A stretch of DNA of 64,000 nt from an uncultured bacterium. GTDB taxonomy: Bacteria > Bacillota > Clostridia > Oscillospirales > Ruminococcaceae. The notes under the pieces are model-generated. The model did not search any database. It was given only the letters and a program-made list of their open reading frames with translations, and was not told where the DNA came from. The DNA is taken from positions 31,630 to 95,629 of the forward strand of contig CAKXHL010000007.1 in the NCBI GenBank assembly GCA_934875375.1. The letters are read 5' to 3'. Every line of letters starts with the position of its first letter. Position 1 is the first letter of the stretch. Both the position numbers and the translations under genes were made by a program. This document shows, piece by piece, positions 1 to 7,948 of this stretch.

Positions 1-1632
1 GCCCAGGTTTTGATCCAACGCGTCGCGGATTTTAGCGTCGGTTTCTGCGTCCACCGCCGACAGGGAATCGTCAAAAATCATAATAGGCGCCCGCTGCATC
101 AGCATACGGGCGATGGCTACCCGCTGCTTCTGTCCGCCGGACAGGGTTACGCCGCGCTCTCCCACGATGGTATCGTAGCCGCCGGAAAAGCCCATGATAG
201 CATCGTCTACACTGGCAATGCGGGAAGCGTGACGGATTTCCTCCATGTCCGCGCCGGGCCGGGCGGCGCTGATGTTTTCCCGAATGGTACGGGAAAACAG
301 GAACGGTTCCTGCAGGACCATGCCGATATTTTCCCGCAGATAGCTCAGACGGATGGCGCTGATATCAACACCGCCGATGGAGATGGTTCCGCCGGCTTTG
401 GGCAGTTCGTACAGTCGGTCCAAAAGGTGCATCAGGGTAGATTTCCCGGATCCGGTGCCGCCCAGGATGGCAAAGGTGGAGCCGGCCTTGATGGTGAAAT
501 GGATATCTTTGAGAATCGGCATCAGCCCTTCGTAGGCAAAATTGACGTGGTCAAACACGATGTCTCCATGGAGGTCGGGAGTCAGCCCGGCAGGATCGTC
601 CTGCTCCTCCTCTTCCTCCAGAATGTAATTGATACGGTCGATGGAGACACTGGCCTTGCTCATTTCGGACAGCACCCGCCCAAGACTGCGGATAGGCCAG
701 ACCAGAGTGGCGTTATAGGAAATAAAGGCCAAAAAAGTACCTACCGAAATATTGCCGTTTACCACCTCGACAGTGCCTAACACCAGGATGGTCATGATCT
801 GAAGGCCGGTAAACAGGTCGCCGAACCCCCAATACATGCCCATGACGTAGCTTAGGCGAATCCACATATCGGCAAACCTGTTGTTTTTTTTGTCGAACCG
901 GTCAATTTCATACTTTTCCCGGCCAAAGGCACGGATGACACGCACGCCGGTCAGATTTTCCTGCACGGCGGCGGAGAGCTGACCCTCCGCTTCGTCCGCC
1001 TTGCGAAACCGGTCGGAGATTTTGGAATAAAAAATAAAGGAATAGGTGACGACCACTGGGACAAAGGCTAGCGCCACCCAGGTGAGTTTGGCGTCCATGG
1101 AAAACATCAGGCTCATGGCAAAAACAATCAAAAAGACAATGCGTACAATTTCCAGCATCTGGCCGGAAACAAAATTGCGTACAACCTCCACGTCAGAGGT
1201 ACAGCGCTGGATGACATCACCGGTCTGATTTTTGACATGCCAGTTATAGGGGAGCTTTTGAATGTGAGAGAAAAGCTGTTCCCGAATGCGTTTAGTGAAT
1301 CCTTCCGCGCCTTTGGCGGTGAAAGTGCGGCTGAAAAAGGTACAAATACCCGCACATAGGGCAATCAGCAGGATCGCCAGCACCACTACCCACAGATGGT
1401 TGCGGATATATTCCCGGCCGCCGATCTGGTCGATGAGCGTGAGCACTGGCTGCGGCAGGCTGAATGGCTCTGTACCGATGATGGAATCCACCATGGCGCG
1501 GATCACCTGCGGGGTCAGGGAATTGAATACGGTGTACAGCATGGATGTCGCGATTGCGAGGATGAAATATAGATAGGAACCTTTCAAAAAACGCATAATC
1601 ATGCTTTTTCGGTCGGTCTTTTTTGGTTTCAA
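1..1632 (-). CDS. ABC exporter, fused permease and ATPase (C-terminus beyond window)
   Basis: Membrane exporter half-transporter of the multidrug/lipid type. The N-terminal part is a six-helix ABC membrane domain. The C-terminal part is an ATPase with Walker A GGTGSGKST, signature LSGGQ and Walker B PIMIFDDS, followed by SAVDAETD. The gene runs off the left edge, so roughly the last 40-50 residues are missing. The start is a TTG at 1632, placed about 8 bases after AGGAGGG; internal ATG codons 10-12 codons later lack a ribosome binding site. Such proteins usually work as heterodimers, so a partner gene is expected further left. The substrate cannot be read from sequence. The promoter ahead of it has an unusual 19-bp spacer. 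Confidence 0.9.
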   Translation of the reverse strand, partial: MKPKKTDRKSMIMRFLKGSYLYFILAIATSMLYTVFNSLTPQVIRAMVDSIIGTEPFSLPQPVLTLIDQIGGREYIRNHLWVVVLAILLIALCAGICTFFSRTFTAKGAEGFTKRIREQLFSHIQKLPYNWHVKNQTGDVIQRCTSDVEVVRNFVSGQMLEIVRIVFLIVFAMSLMFSMDAKLTWVALAFVPVVVTYSFIFYSKISDRFRKADEAEGQLSAAVQENLTGVRVIRAFGREKYEIDRFDKKNNRFADMWIRLSYVMGMYWGFGDLFTGLQIMTILVLGTVEVVNGNISVGTFLAFISYNATLVWPIRSLGRVLSEMSKASVSIDRINYILEEEEEQDDPAGLTPDLHGDIVFDHVNFAYEGLMPILKDIHFTIKAGSTFAILGGTGSGKSTLMHLLDRLYELPKAGGTISIGGVDISAIRLSYLRENIGMVLQEPFLFSRTIRENISAARPGADMEEIRHASRIASVDDAIMGFSGGYDTIVGERGVTLSGGQKQRVAIARMLMQRAPIMIFDDSLSAVDAETDAKIRDALDQNLG

Positions 1633-1751
1633 ATAAATCCCTCCTTTTGGGGTTTGAAAAAGGTGAATCCGGAAAAAAGCCGGTGTCCGATACCAGCAAA
1701 CCGTCTTGGCAATGGGCTGTATGGCAAAGACGGGGCGCCAACTCATGTTTC

Positions 1752-1782
1752 AGTATAAAGTATAGAGTAAGTCTAAGGTCAA
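1752..1782 (-). promoter_or_regulatory. Promoter with 19-bp spacer, MerR-type architecture
   Basis: On the minus strand TTGACC (1777-1782) and TATACT (1752-1757) are separated by 19 bp. The spacer holds TAGA-N5-TCTA as a partial dyad beside ACCTTAGA. MerR-family activators typically act on promoters with 19-20 bp spacers and a dyad in the spacer. It lies about 120 bp upstream of the ABC exporter start. No MerR gene is in the window, so the regulator is an inference. Confidence 0.5.
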
Positions 1783-1864
1783 TAAGAATTGTAAAATTTG
1801 TAAAAAGTAGCGGGGGAAAAAGGTTGATATTTGGACAAGTCGAAAACAGCGAGATCCGATTCCA

Positions 1865-1899
1865 AGAAAAAACCCCTGGAAGCGATGCTCCCAGGGGGA
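1865..1899 (-). terminator. Rho-independent terminator of the CLC gene
   Basis: Minus-strand GC-rich hairpin (CCCCTGGGAGC paired with GCTTCCAGGGG) followed by a T run, about 50 bp after the CLC stop codon. Confidence 0.85.
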
Positions 1900-1946
1900 T
1901 AGCAGCGGGAAAATGCTGCGGTCTGGCGGAAATAAACGGATAATTT

Positions 1947-3209
1947 TTATTTAGCGTGAATGTTAATATACTCGGCACGCAGCTTGGAATACATGATTTT
2001 TTGGCTGCTGTAAAGACCATAGTAGCCAGACAGCATAAAGCTGACGCCGCAGGCGATGGCGAACAGGATCAGACCCTGTGCACCGAACAGCTCAATGCTT
2101 AATATTATGGAAGCAATGGGGCTGTTGACCACGCCGCAGAATAGGGCGATTAGCCCGACTGCCGCGGCAAAGCCCGGGTCAAGCCCCAAAAGAGATCCGG
2201 CGACACAGCCAAAGGTAGAACCGATAAAAAAGGTGGGGACAATTTCACCGCCTTTGAATCCCGCGCCAATAGTAACGGCAGTAAAAAGAATTTTCAGCGC
2301 AAAAGCTTCGGGCCGGGCGCTGCCGCCGGTGGCTGCCGTGATGACATCCATTCCGGCGCCGTTATAAGCGTTGGTACCCAGCAGAAGGGTCAGCAGGATG
2401 ATGGCGGCGCCTCCGCAGAAGGCTCGCAGATAACCGTTTGGAATCCATTTTTGCAGATAGTGATGGGTTTTGTGCATAGCCAGGCAAAATACAATGGAAA
2501 GCAAAGCGCACAGAGCGGACAGGCCGATTACCTGGAAAATGCTCCCGATGGTGGGAGATGGTACATGGGTCAGGGAGAAACGAACCGGTTCGGCGCCAAA
2601 GAATACCGACACGCCATAGGCAGTCAGGGAGGAAATGATGCAGGGTACCAGCCCCGCATAGTAAATCACACCAATGCTGATAACCTCCATGGCGAAAAAG
2701 GTAGCGGTCAAGGGAGTTCCGAACAATGCGGCAAAAACAGCGCTCATACCGCACATGATGAGGATATGCTGGTTCTTTTCATCCAGACGGAACAGCCCGC
2801 CGATCTGTGAACCAATGGTGCCGCCCAGCTGCAGAGCAGCGCCTTCGCGCCCGGCAGAGCCGCCGCACAGATGGGTGATAACGGTGCTGATGAAAATAAG
2901 CGGGGCCAGGGCCAGCGGAACTTTTTTCTCGCTTCGGATGGCATCCAGAATCTGGTTGGTGCCAAAGTTTTCCGGCGTTTTGAAAAGGTGATACAAGCCG
3001 ACAATCACCAAACCGCCGACAGGCAGCAGGTACAAAATCCAGCTGTGGGCGATGCGGACGGCAGTGGCGTATTCCACCGCTTTGTGAAACAGGGTGCCTA
3101 CACCGCCGCCTACCAATCCGGTCAGTGCGGCCAATAGCCCCCAACGGACAAACGCAACAACATAGCGCTCGGCGGAGCGCAGTTTTTCCATATAAGTTTT
3201 TCTCTCCAT
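1947..3209 (-). CDS. CLC-family anion channel/antiporter, fluoride-exporter-like
   Basis: Polytopic CLC protein of 420 residues. It has the gating motif GREG at residues 120-123 followed by AALQLGG, and a late GAGFKGGEIVP motif. The usual GSGIP selectivity loop is replaced by FGTNQI (about 82-87). The region equivalent to the internal proton glutamate reads AMEV (E175, then V). Loss of the GSGIP serine and a GREG(T/A)A-type loop are known features of the CLC-F fluoride/proton antiporters, so fluoride export is plausible but not proven. I chose ATG 3209 because GAGGAAG lies 9 bases upstream. The same frame is open to 3398 without a better ribosome site. No fluoride riboswitch was recognised upstream. 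Confidence 0.85.
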   Translation of the reverse strand: MERKTYMEKLRSAERYVVAFVRWGLLAALTGLVGGGVGTLFHKAVEYATAVRIAHSWILYLLPVGGLVIVGLYHLFKTPENFGTNQILDAIRSEKKVPLALAPLIFISTVITHLCGGSAGREGAALQLGGTIGSQIGGLFRLDEKNQHILIMCGMSAVFAALFGTPLTATFFAMEVISIGVIYYAGLVPCIISSLTAYGVSVFFGAEPVRFSLTHVPSPTIGSIFQVIGLSALCALLSIVFCLAMHKTHHYLQKWIPNGYLRAFCGGAAIILLTLLLGTNAYNGAGMDVITAATGGSARPEAFALKILFTAVTIGAGFKGGEIVPTFFIGSTFGCVAGSLLGLDPGFAAAVGLIALFCGVVNSPIASIILSIELFGAQGLILFAIACGVSFMLSGYYGLYSSQKIMYSKLRAEYINIHAK

Positions 3210-3359
3210 AACACACGCTTCCTCAACGATCATTTGCCGCCGGAAAACAGCGGCACTATCCGTCATTATAACACCGCAGACGGCTGGAAAACAGCGGCGA
3301 TTTGCATAAGCTTTTCGGGGAAAATCGAAAAACTTCCGTGAAAAAACGAAATGGACGGC

Positions 3360-3395
3360 AAAAAAGGCTGCTTCTTTTTTGAAACAGCCTTTTTT
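3360..3395 (-). terminator. Rho-independent terminator of argS
   Basis: Just past the argS stop on the minus strand, AAAAAGGCTG pairs with CAGCCTTTTT and ends in a T run (3360-3365). Confidence 0.85.
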
Positions 3396-3402
3396 CAATA
3401 TG

Positions 3403-5163
3403 CTACATATGCTCTACCGTTTCGATGCCCAGCAGATCCAGGTGATTGCAAAGCACCTGACGCACCAAGGAGATCAGGGCAAGCCAACTTTGCTTTTTCG
3501 CCTCGTCCGGTTCGTCGATAATCCGGTTATCATGGTAGAATTTGGAGAAGGAATTGGCCAGCTGATAAGCGTCTTCACACAGGTAGTTGGGCGCTTTCTC
3601 TGCCAGGGTTCTTTGGAACACATCGCCGCCCATGAGGATTTTCAAAAGCAGTTCCCGTTCGGAATCGGTATAAACACCGGTGAGCAGAAGCGGCTGGTCT
3701 GCCGGAACGCCTGCCTTTTTCAAGATGGAGTTAATGCGGGTAATGGTATAGAGCAGATAAGGGCCGGTTTTCCCCTCAAAGGAAAAGAATTTACTCAGGT
3801 CGAACACATAGTCCTTGGCGCGTTGGTTGATCAGGTCGCCAAACTTGATGGCGGCGACACCGACTTTCAAGGCGATATCCTGATAATCCGCCTCGTCCAC
3901 AAAGCTGGATGCTTCCAGCTTTTCCTGCGCGCCGGCGGTGACGGTGGCAATCATATCCTCCAGTTTCATGATACCGCCTTCCCGGGTTTTATAAGGTTTG
4001 CCATCTGCCCCATTCATCGTACCGAAACCGAGAAATTCAAATTCTGTTTGAGGAGGAACCAGGCCTGCCTTTTTTGCGCAGCGGAACACCTGGGTGAAAT
4101 GCAGACCCTGACGGTTATCGACCACATACCAGATTTTATCTGGATGGAAATCCTCTTCCCTCTGGATGATGGTGGCAAGGTCGGTGGTAGCGTAAATGCT
4201 GGAATGATCGGATTTACGAACGATAACCGGCGGCATGGGTGCCTTATCCTCCGGTTCAGCTACCTCAACGATCAAGGCGCCGTCGCTTTCCACCAACAGA
4301 TTTTTTTCGGCCAGCATATCCATCAGACGTGGAATATACCGGTCGGCATCGCTTTCGCCGTACCACAGATCGAAAGTGACGCCCAGCTTTTCATAGTTGC
4401 CTTTCATATCCGCGATAGAGGCGCGCAGAATCTCTTTCCATAAAGCAATATATCCGGGACGTCCATTTTGCAGCTCATAAGTGGCCTGGTGGGCTTTTTG
4501 AGCGTAGGCTTCATCAGTTTTGCTTTTTTTACTGGCAAAGGGGTACACTTCGTTGAGCTCAGCGGCCTGCAAAGGCTCGACCTGATCGGCAGCAGGGTCA
4601 AAATCCGCCGCAAAGCAGCGCCAATGGGGATAACGCGCCTGCAGTTCGGTAATGACAAGGCCGATTTGCAGGCCCCAGTCGCCCAAATGAATGTCGCCGA
4701 TAACCTTATGACCGGCAGCCCGGGCAATCCGTTTGATGGATTCACCGATGATAGCAGAACGCAGATGCCCGATATGTAGCGGTTTGGCTACGTTGGGGCC
4801 GCCGTAATCCAGCACGATGGTAGCAGGCTGCTCTGCCTGCGGAACACCGAGATGCGGGTCGCAGGCAATTGCGTTGGCCTGTTCCAGCAAATAACTGTCG
4901 TTCAAGGTCAGATTTAAAAATCCGGGTTTGGCTACCTCCACTTTGGAGAAAATGCCGTCGCTCTTTAACACTTCCGCCACCTGCTCGGCGACGATAAACG
5001 GCGCTTTGTGATACTGTTTGGCAGCGGCAAAGGCGCCGTTGCACTGAAACTGGCACAGATCTAACCGGTCAGATGCGGTAACGGCGCCAAGACTGGAATC
5101 ATATCCGGCGATTTCGAATGCCTGGGAAACTATTTCGCTTAAAGTTTGGGTAATCGCTTTCAT
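3403..5163 (-). CDS. argS: Arginyl-tRNA synthetase
   Basis: Charges tRNA-Arg with arginine in the cytoplasm. The 586-residue class I synthetase has an N-terminal tRNA-binding domain, the HIGH signature in LHIGHLRSA (about residue 130), and a KMSK-like loop reading KPYKTREGG. The C-terminal anticodon-binding domain contains the typical YLLYTITRI segment and ends ETVEHM. The length matches the short bacterial ArgRS class. The start is ATG 5163 with AAAGGA upstream. It lies 45 bp downstream of the XRE regulator on the same strand, so the two may be co-transcribed. A hairpin terminator follows immediately. Confidence 0.97.
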   Translation of the reverse strand: MKAITQTLSEIVSQAFEIAGYDSSLGAVTASDRLDLCQFQCNGAFAAAKQYHKAPFIVAEQVAEVLKSDGIFSKVEVAKPGFLNLTLNDSYLLEQANAIACDPHLGVPQAEQPATIVLDYGGPNVAKPLHIGHLRSAIIGESIKRIARAAGHKVIGDIHLGDWGLQIGLVITELQARYPHWRCFAADFDPAADQVEPLQAAELNEVYPFASKKSKTDEAYAQKAHQATYELQNGRPGYIALWKEILRASIADMKGNYEKLGVTFDLWYGESDADRYIPRLMDMLAEKNLLVESDGALIVEVAEPEDKAPMPPVIVRKSDHSSIYATTDLATIIQREEDFHPDKIWYVVDNRQGLHFTQVFRCAKKAGLVPPQTEFEFLGFGTMNGADGKPYKTREGGIMKLEDMIATVTAGAQEKLEASSFVDEADYQDIALKVGVAAIKFGDLINQRAKDYVFDLSKFFSFEGKTGPYLLYTITRINSILKKAGVPADQPLLLTGVYTDSERELLLKILMGGDVFQRTLAEKAPNYLCEDAYQLANSFSKFYHDNRIIDEPDEAKKQSWLALISLVRQVLCNHLDLLGIETVEHM

Positions 5164-5208
5164 ATCGTTAAAATCCTTTCCGTGATGAATGGCAAGCCGT
5201 GCGCCGCA

Positions 5209-5553
5209 TTAGACGCCGCTCTTTTTTCGATGTTTTTCTTTTACGAACTGCGCAAAGTCCAAAACTTCCTGCAGCATTTCTTCGGTGATTTTATCGTCGC
5301 CTTCAAACAAGGCGAATTTCAGATCGTCCCGGCTGATGGAAGACGCTGCGGCGGGGTCTGCGCCGAACAGGTCGTTTGCTGTAATCGACAGTGTATCGCA
5401 CAGCTTTCGGATGGTCTCGGTATCCGGTTCGTTCTGACCGGTTTCCCAATTGCTGATCGAGTTGTGCTTTGCGCCGACAAGATTTGCCAGCTGGCGCTGC
5501 GTTAGGCCGCATCGCTTTCGGGCTTTTTTCAGGTTCTCGCCAAAGAATGACAT
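5209..5553 (-). CDS. XRE-family transcriptional regulator
   Basis: DNA-binding protein of 114 residues. The N-terminal helix-turn-helix (about residues 6-60, RKRCGLTQRQLANLVG followed by SISNWETG) is of the Cro/CI type. The acidic C-terminal half has no recognised domain. The start ATG 5553 follows AGAGGTG; the frame continues upstream but without start signals. It precedes argS on the same strand and lies next to the phage-derived block. It could be that block's repressor or a housekeeping regulator, and the sequence does not decide. Confidence 0.85.
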   Translation of the reverse strand: MSFFGENLKKARKRCGLTQRQLANLVGAKHNSISNWETGQNEPDTETIRKLCDTLSITANDLFGADPAAASSISRDDLKFALFEGDDKITEEMLQEVLDFAQFVKEKHRKKSGV

Positions 5554-5571
5554 AGAAATCACCTCTATGAC

Positions 5572-5600
5572 AGAATAGCAGAAAGGAAAATAAATGTAAA
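5572..5600 (-). promoter_or_regulatory. Promoter of the XRE gene (and possibly argS)
   Basis: Minus-strand TTTACA (5595-5600), 17-bp spacer, TATTCT (5572-5577), 18 bp ahead of the XRE start. An inverted repeat TTTCAA-N5-TTGAAA at 5607-5623 sits just upstream and could be an operator. Confidence 0.6.
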
Positions 5601-5629
5601 GATTAATTTCAATAAAATTGAAAAAACTA

Positions 5630-5658
5630 TTGATTTTTCTAAAAATACGGAATATAAT
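5630..5658 (+). promoter_or_regulatory. Plus-strand promoter facing the phage-derived block
   Basis: TTGATT (5630-5635), 17-bp spacer, TATAAT (5653-5658). It is followed by the perfect palindrome AACATATGTT (5673-5682), a possible operator. It is divergent to the XRE promoter, the arrangement of a regulator and its target. Confidence 0.5.
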
Positions 5659-5693
5659 AAAACTCAACAAGAAACATATGTTCTTTAACGGGG

Positions 5694-5720
5694 GATAAAA
5701 TAGCCGGACAGCGTCCGGCC
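5694..5720 (-). terminator. Probable terminator of the 82-residue gene
   Basis: GCCGGAC-N3-GTCCGGC hairpin (5703-5719) followed on the minus strand by a T-rich tract, just past the stop codon at 5744. Confidence 0.5.
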
Positions 5721-5743
5721 TAAAAGTGAAGGAGAAAAAATCA

Positions 5744-5992
5744 TTATGTCCCAAAGCGGCGATATTGCCCATCCAGCCAAGCACGTATCTCGGCCAAGCC
5801 GCCGGGCGAAAGGGGAAAAGAGGCACAGTCCAGTATTTGGGCCAGTTCAAAACAAACATCCTGGTTCCAGACCTGAACCTCCAGCGTTTCTTGCACGGGT
5901 TTGATCAGATAACGCAGCTGCCCGGCGCTGCCGGTATAGGTGTTTCGATTGGAAAAAAAGTCAAAGGGACGAAGTGGAAAAAGAGTATCCAT
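5744..5992 (-). CDS. Conserved hypothetical protein (82 aa)
   Basis: Small soluble protein without a recognised domain name. It reads like a real gene: an excellent AAGGAG site 7 bases before ATG 5992, sensible amino-acid composition (FELAQILD, FPLSPGGLAEIRAWL) and a possible terminator after the stop. It points away from the plus-strand phage block and sits between that block and the XRE gene. Opposite its 3' end the plus strand has an RBS-like AAGGAG plus ATG at 5746. I take that as chance, because the overlapping plus frame has unnatural composition. Function unknown. Confidence 0.65.
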   Translation of the reverse strand: MDTLFPLRPFDFFSNRNTYTGSAGQLRYLIKPVQETLEVQVWNQDVCFELAQILDCASFPLSPGGLAEIRAWLDGQYRRFGT

Positions 5993-6090
5993 AGAATTCT
6001 CCTTATCAAATCAAAAAATACGGTTTTATTTTACACCCATTGAACGAAAAAAGCGAGCTTTTTATGCGCGGCAGGAAAGGGGCCATATCG

Positions 6091-6285
6091 ATGAAGCGCT
6101 GCAAAAATTGTTACTACCGGCGGGAACTGTTTGGATTTCCGGATTTTCCGGCCTGTCATTTTGCGATTGAAGAAGGGAGACTGCGAAATTGTGAGCCGGA
6201 TGGCTGCATTCATTTTCGGCCCAAACGGAAAAGAGGGGCTAAAAGCGCTGCTGAGCGGGCGGCAGAAGCAATATGCCAAAAATAG
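6091..6285 (+). CDS. Small cysteine-rich protein at head of the phage-derived block
   Basis: A 64-residue protein with CKNC near the N-terminus and two further cysteines (ACHF, NCEPDGC), suggesting a small zinc-binding fold. The C-terminus is basic (RPKRKRGAK). I chose ATG 6091, preceded by GGAAAGGGG; an upstream ATG at 6040 lacks a site. Comparable short Cys-rich proteins occur before terminase genes in Firmicute prophages. Its role there is unknown, so this is a positional inference. It is the first gene of the same-strand block. Confidence 0.6.
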   Translation: MKRCKNCYYRRELFGFPDFPACHFAIEEGRLRNCEPDGCIHFRPKRKRGAKSAAERAAEAICQK

Positions 6286-6301
6286 GAAGGAGAGAGGCCT
6301 T

Positions 6302-6661
6302 TTGAATTCTGAGAAGCAAGAAGAGAAAAAACAAAAAGCAAGAACAAATCGAAATGTCACAGGACAGACGGAAAAAGGCTGCCAGCTGGGGCAGCGGCTG
6401 CAGATTTTGCTGGAGATGCCGCTGACTGATCCGCAGGAGAAAGAAATTTTAAAAAGCGCCGGTCTGCCCGTTCGGTACCGGGATCATCTGCAGCTGATTG
6501 CCTGGAACCTGTATCAGAAAGCGCTGAGCGGAGACATGGCAGCAATCCGGGAACTGCGCGGCATTTTGGAGGAGGGAGAGGCGGCAAAGAGAAAAAATCG
6601 AAAGGCTGAGGCCTGCTGGCCGGACACGCCGCCGGTTGTCATTATTGATGATGTGCGGTGA
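6302..6661 (+). CDS. Probable phage terminase small subunit
   Basis: A 119-residue protein starting at TTG 6302 after AGGAAGGAG. The N-terminus is highly charged (EKQEEKKQKARTNRN). A helical region follows (LTDPQEKEIL to AIRELRGILEEGE), and the end VVIIDDVR overlaps the start of the large subunit gene. Assignment rests mainly on position directly before a clear terminase large subunit and on size and charge. No diagnostic motif was seen. Small subunits recognise packaging sites on DNA. Confidence 0.55.
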   Translation: MNSEKQEEKKQKARTNRNVTGQTEKGCQLGQRLQILLEMPLTDPQEKEILKSAGLPVRYRDHLQLIAWNLYQKALSGDMAAIRELRGILEEGEAAKRKNRKAEACWPDTPPVVIIDDVR

Positions 6662-7943
6662 ACTGCAGGAAAAAAGCCGGACAAAGCCCCTTCCGGAAGA
6701 ACAGACGGAAACCGGCGTTTCCCTGCGGAGACTGATTGCCTCCGCTTTTACCGGGCTTCACCGGAAGATATTGGAGCAGGGCGGGGAATATGTGCTGAAA
6801 GGCGGGCGGGGGTCGGGAAAATCCAGCTTCGTGTCGGTGGAGTTGTGGCTGACGCTGCTGCGGCATCCCAACATGCACGCGGTGGTTTTAAGACGGGTAG
6901 GAAACACGCTGCGCTCGTCGGTATTTACCCAGCTGCAGTGGGCGGCGGGCGCGCTGGGAATTGAGCAGATGTGCCGGTTTACACTATCCCCCATGGAGGC
7001 GGTATATGAACCGACCGGACAGAAAATCCTGTTTTTCGGAATGGACGACCCAGGAAAGTTGAAATCCTTAAAAGTCCCGTTTGGATATCCGGGGGTGCTT
7101 TGGTTTGAGGAGCTGGATCAGTTTGAAGAAGAACAGGTACGCAGCACGGAACAATCGGTACTGCGGGGGCAGGGACCTTTTTACTGTTTTAAAAGCTTCA
7201 ATCCGCCGCCGCTGGAGCAGCACTGGGTCAACCGTTGGGCCAGAACGCCGCGGCCGGGACGGCAGGTTCATCATTCGGATTACACTCAGATGCCGGCAAG
7301 CTGGCTGGGAGAGAAATTTTTGGATGACGCCCGGTTTTTGAAGCAGGAAAACCCCCGGGCATACCGGCAGGAATATCTGGGTATTCCGGCGGGGCTGGGG
7401 GACAGTGTGTTCGACAATATTGCCGCGGAGCCGATCAAAGACCGGGAGATCCGGCGGTTTGACCGCATTATGGCCGGGGTGGACTGGGGATTTTATCCCG
7501 ATCCATGGGCATTTAACCGAATCCATTATGACGCGGCGCGCCAGACGCTTTACATTTTCTGCGAGTTGACCTGCTATAAAACAGTGAATCGGGAAACGGC
7601 GCAGAAAATCAAGAATTTGGGGGTGGGGCCGAAAGAACAGATCACCGCTGATTCAGCAGAACCCAAAAGTGTGGAGGATTATCGGGAGCAAGGGCTTTTT
7701 TGCCGCGGTGCGGTCAAGGGGCCGGGGAGTTTGGGGTATTCTTTCCACTGGCTGCAGGGACTGCGGCGCATTGTCATTGACCCGGATCGATGTCCGGACA
7801 CATTGAAGGAGTTTTTAGAATACCGGTACGAAAGGGGCAAGGATGGAAAGGTCCTGCCAGGGTATCCGGATCGAAACAACCACCATATCGACGCGGTGCG
7901 TTATGCTACTGAGCCGGTTTGGGGAAGAAGGGGGAATCAGTAA
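6648..7943 (+). CDS. Phage terminase large subunit
   Basis: ATP-driven DNA packaging motor and nuclease, PBSX/SPP1 type, 431 residues. Walker A is GGRGSGKSS at residues 52-60 and Walker B VLWFEELDQF around 150-159. The RNase-H-like nuclease half has GVDWGFYPDP, TADSAEPKS and HHIDAVRYA, supplying the expected acidic residues. The start could be ATG 6648 or 6651, or TTG 6636; all overlap the preceding gene. Length and domain order match functional enzymes and no lesion is visible. It belongs to the head gene block and feeds DNA through the portal encoded next. Confidence 0.9.
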   Translation: MMCGELQEKSRTKPLPEEQTETGVSLRRLIASAFTGLHRKILEQGGEYVLKGGRGSGKSSFVSVELWLTLLRHPNMHAVVLRRVGNTLRSSVFTQLQWAAGALGIEQMCRFTLSPMEAVYEPTGQKILFFGMDDPGKLKSLKVPFGYPGVLWFEELDQFEEEQVRSTEQSVLRGQGPFYCFKSFNPPPLEQHWVNRWARTPRPGRQVHHSDYTQMPASWLGEKFLDDARFLKQENPRAYRQEYLGIPAGLGDSVFDNIAAEPIKDREIRRFDRIMAGVDWGFYPDPWAFNRIHYDAARQTLYIFCELTCYKTVNRETAQKIKNLGVGPKEQITADSAEPKSVEDYREQGLFCRGAVKGPGSLGYSFHWLQGLRRIVIDPDRCPDTLKEFLEYRYERGKDGKVLPGYPDRNNHHIDAVRYATEPVWGRRGNQ

Positions 7944-7948
7944 TCCAC

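Noticed and set aside
3210..3360. Possible fluoride riboswitch upstream of the CLC gene
   Set aside because: Checked because CLC-F genes often carry one; the conserved fluoride-aptamer sequences were not found, only a TATAAT-like box and repeated CCGCTGTTTTCC.
3379..4443. 354-codon open frame on the plus strand opposite argS
   Set aside because: Lies entirely antisense to a clear arginyl-tRNA synthetase; composition is unnatural and no ribosome site precedes it.
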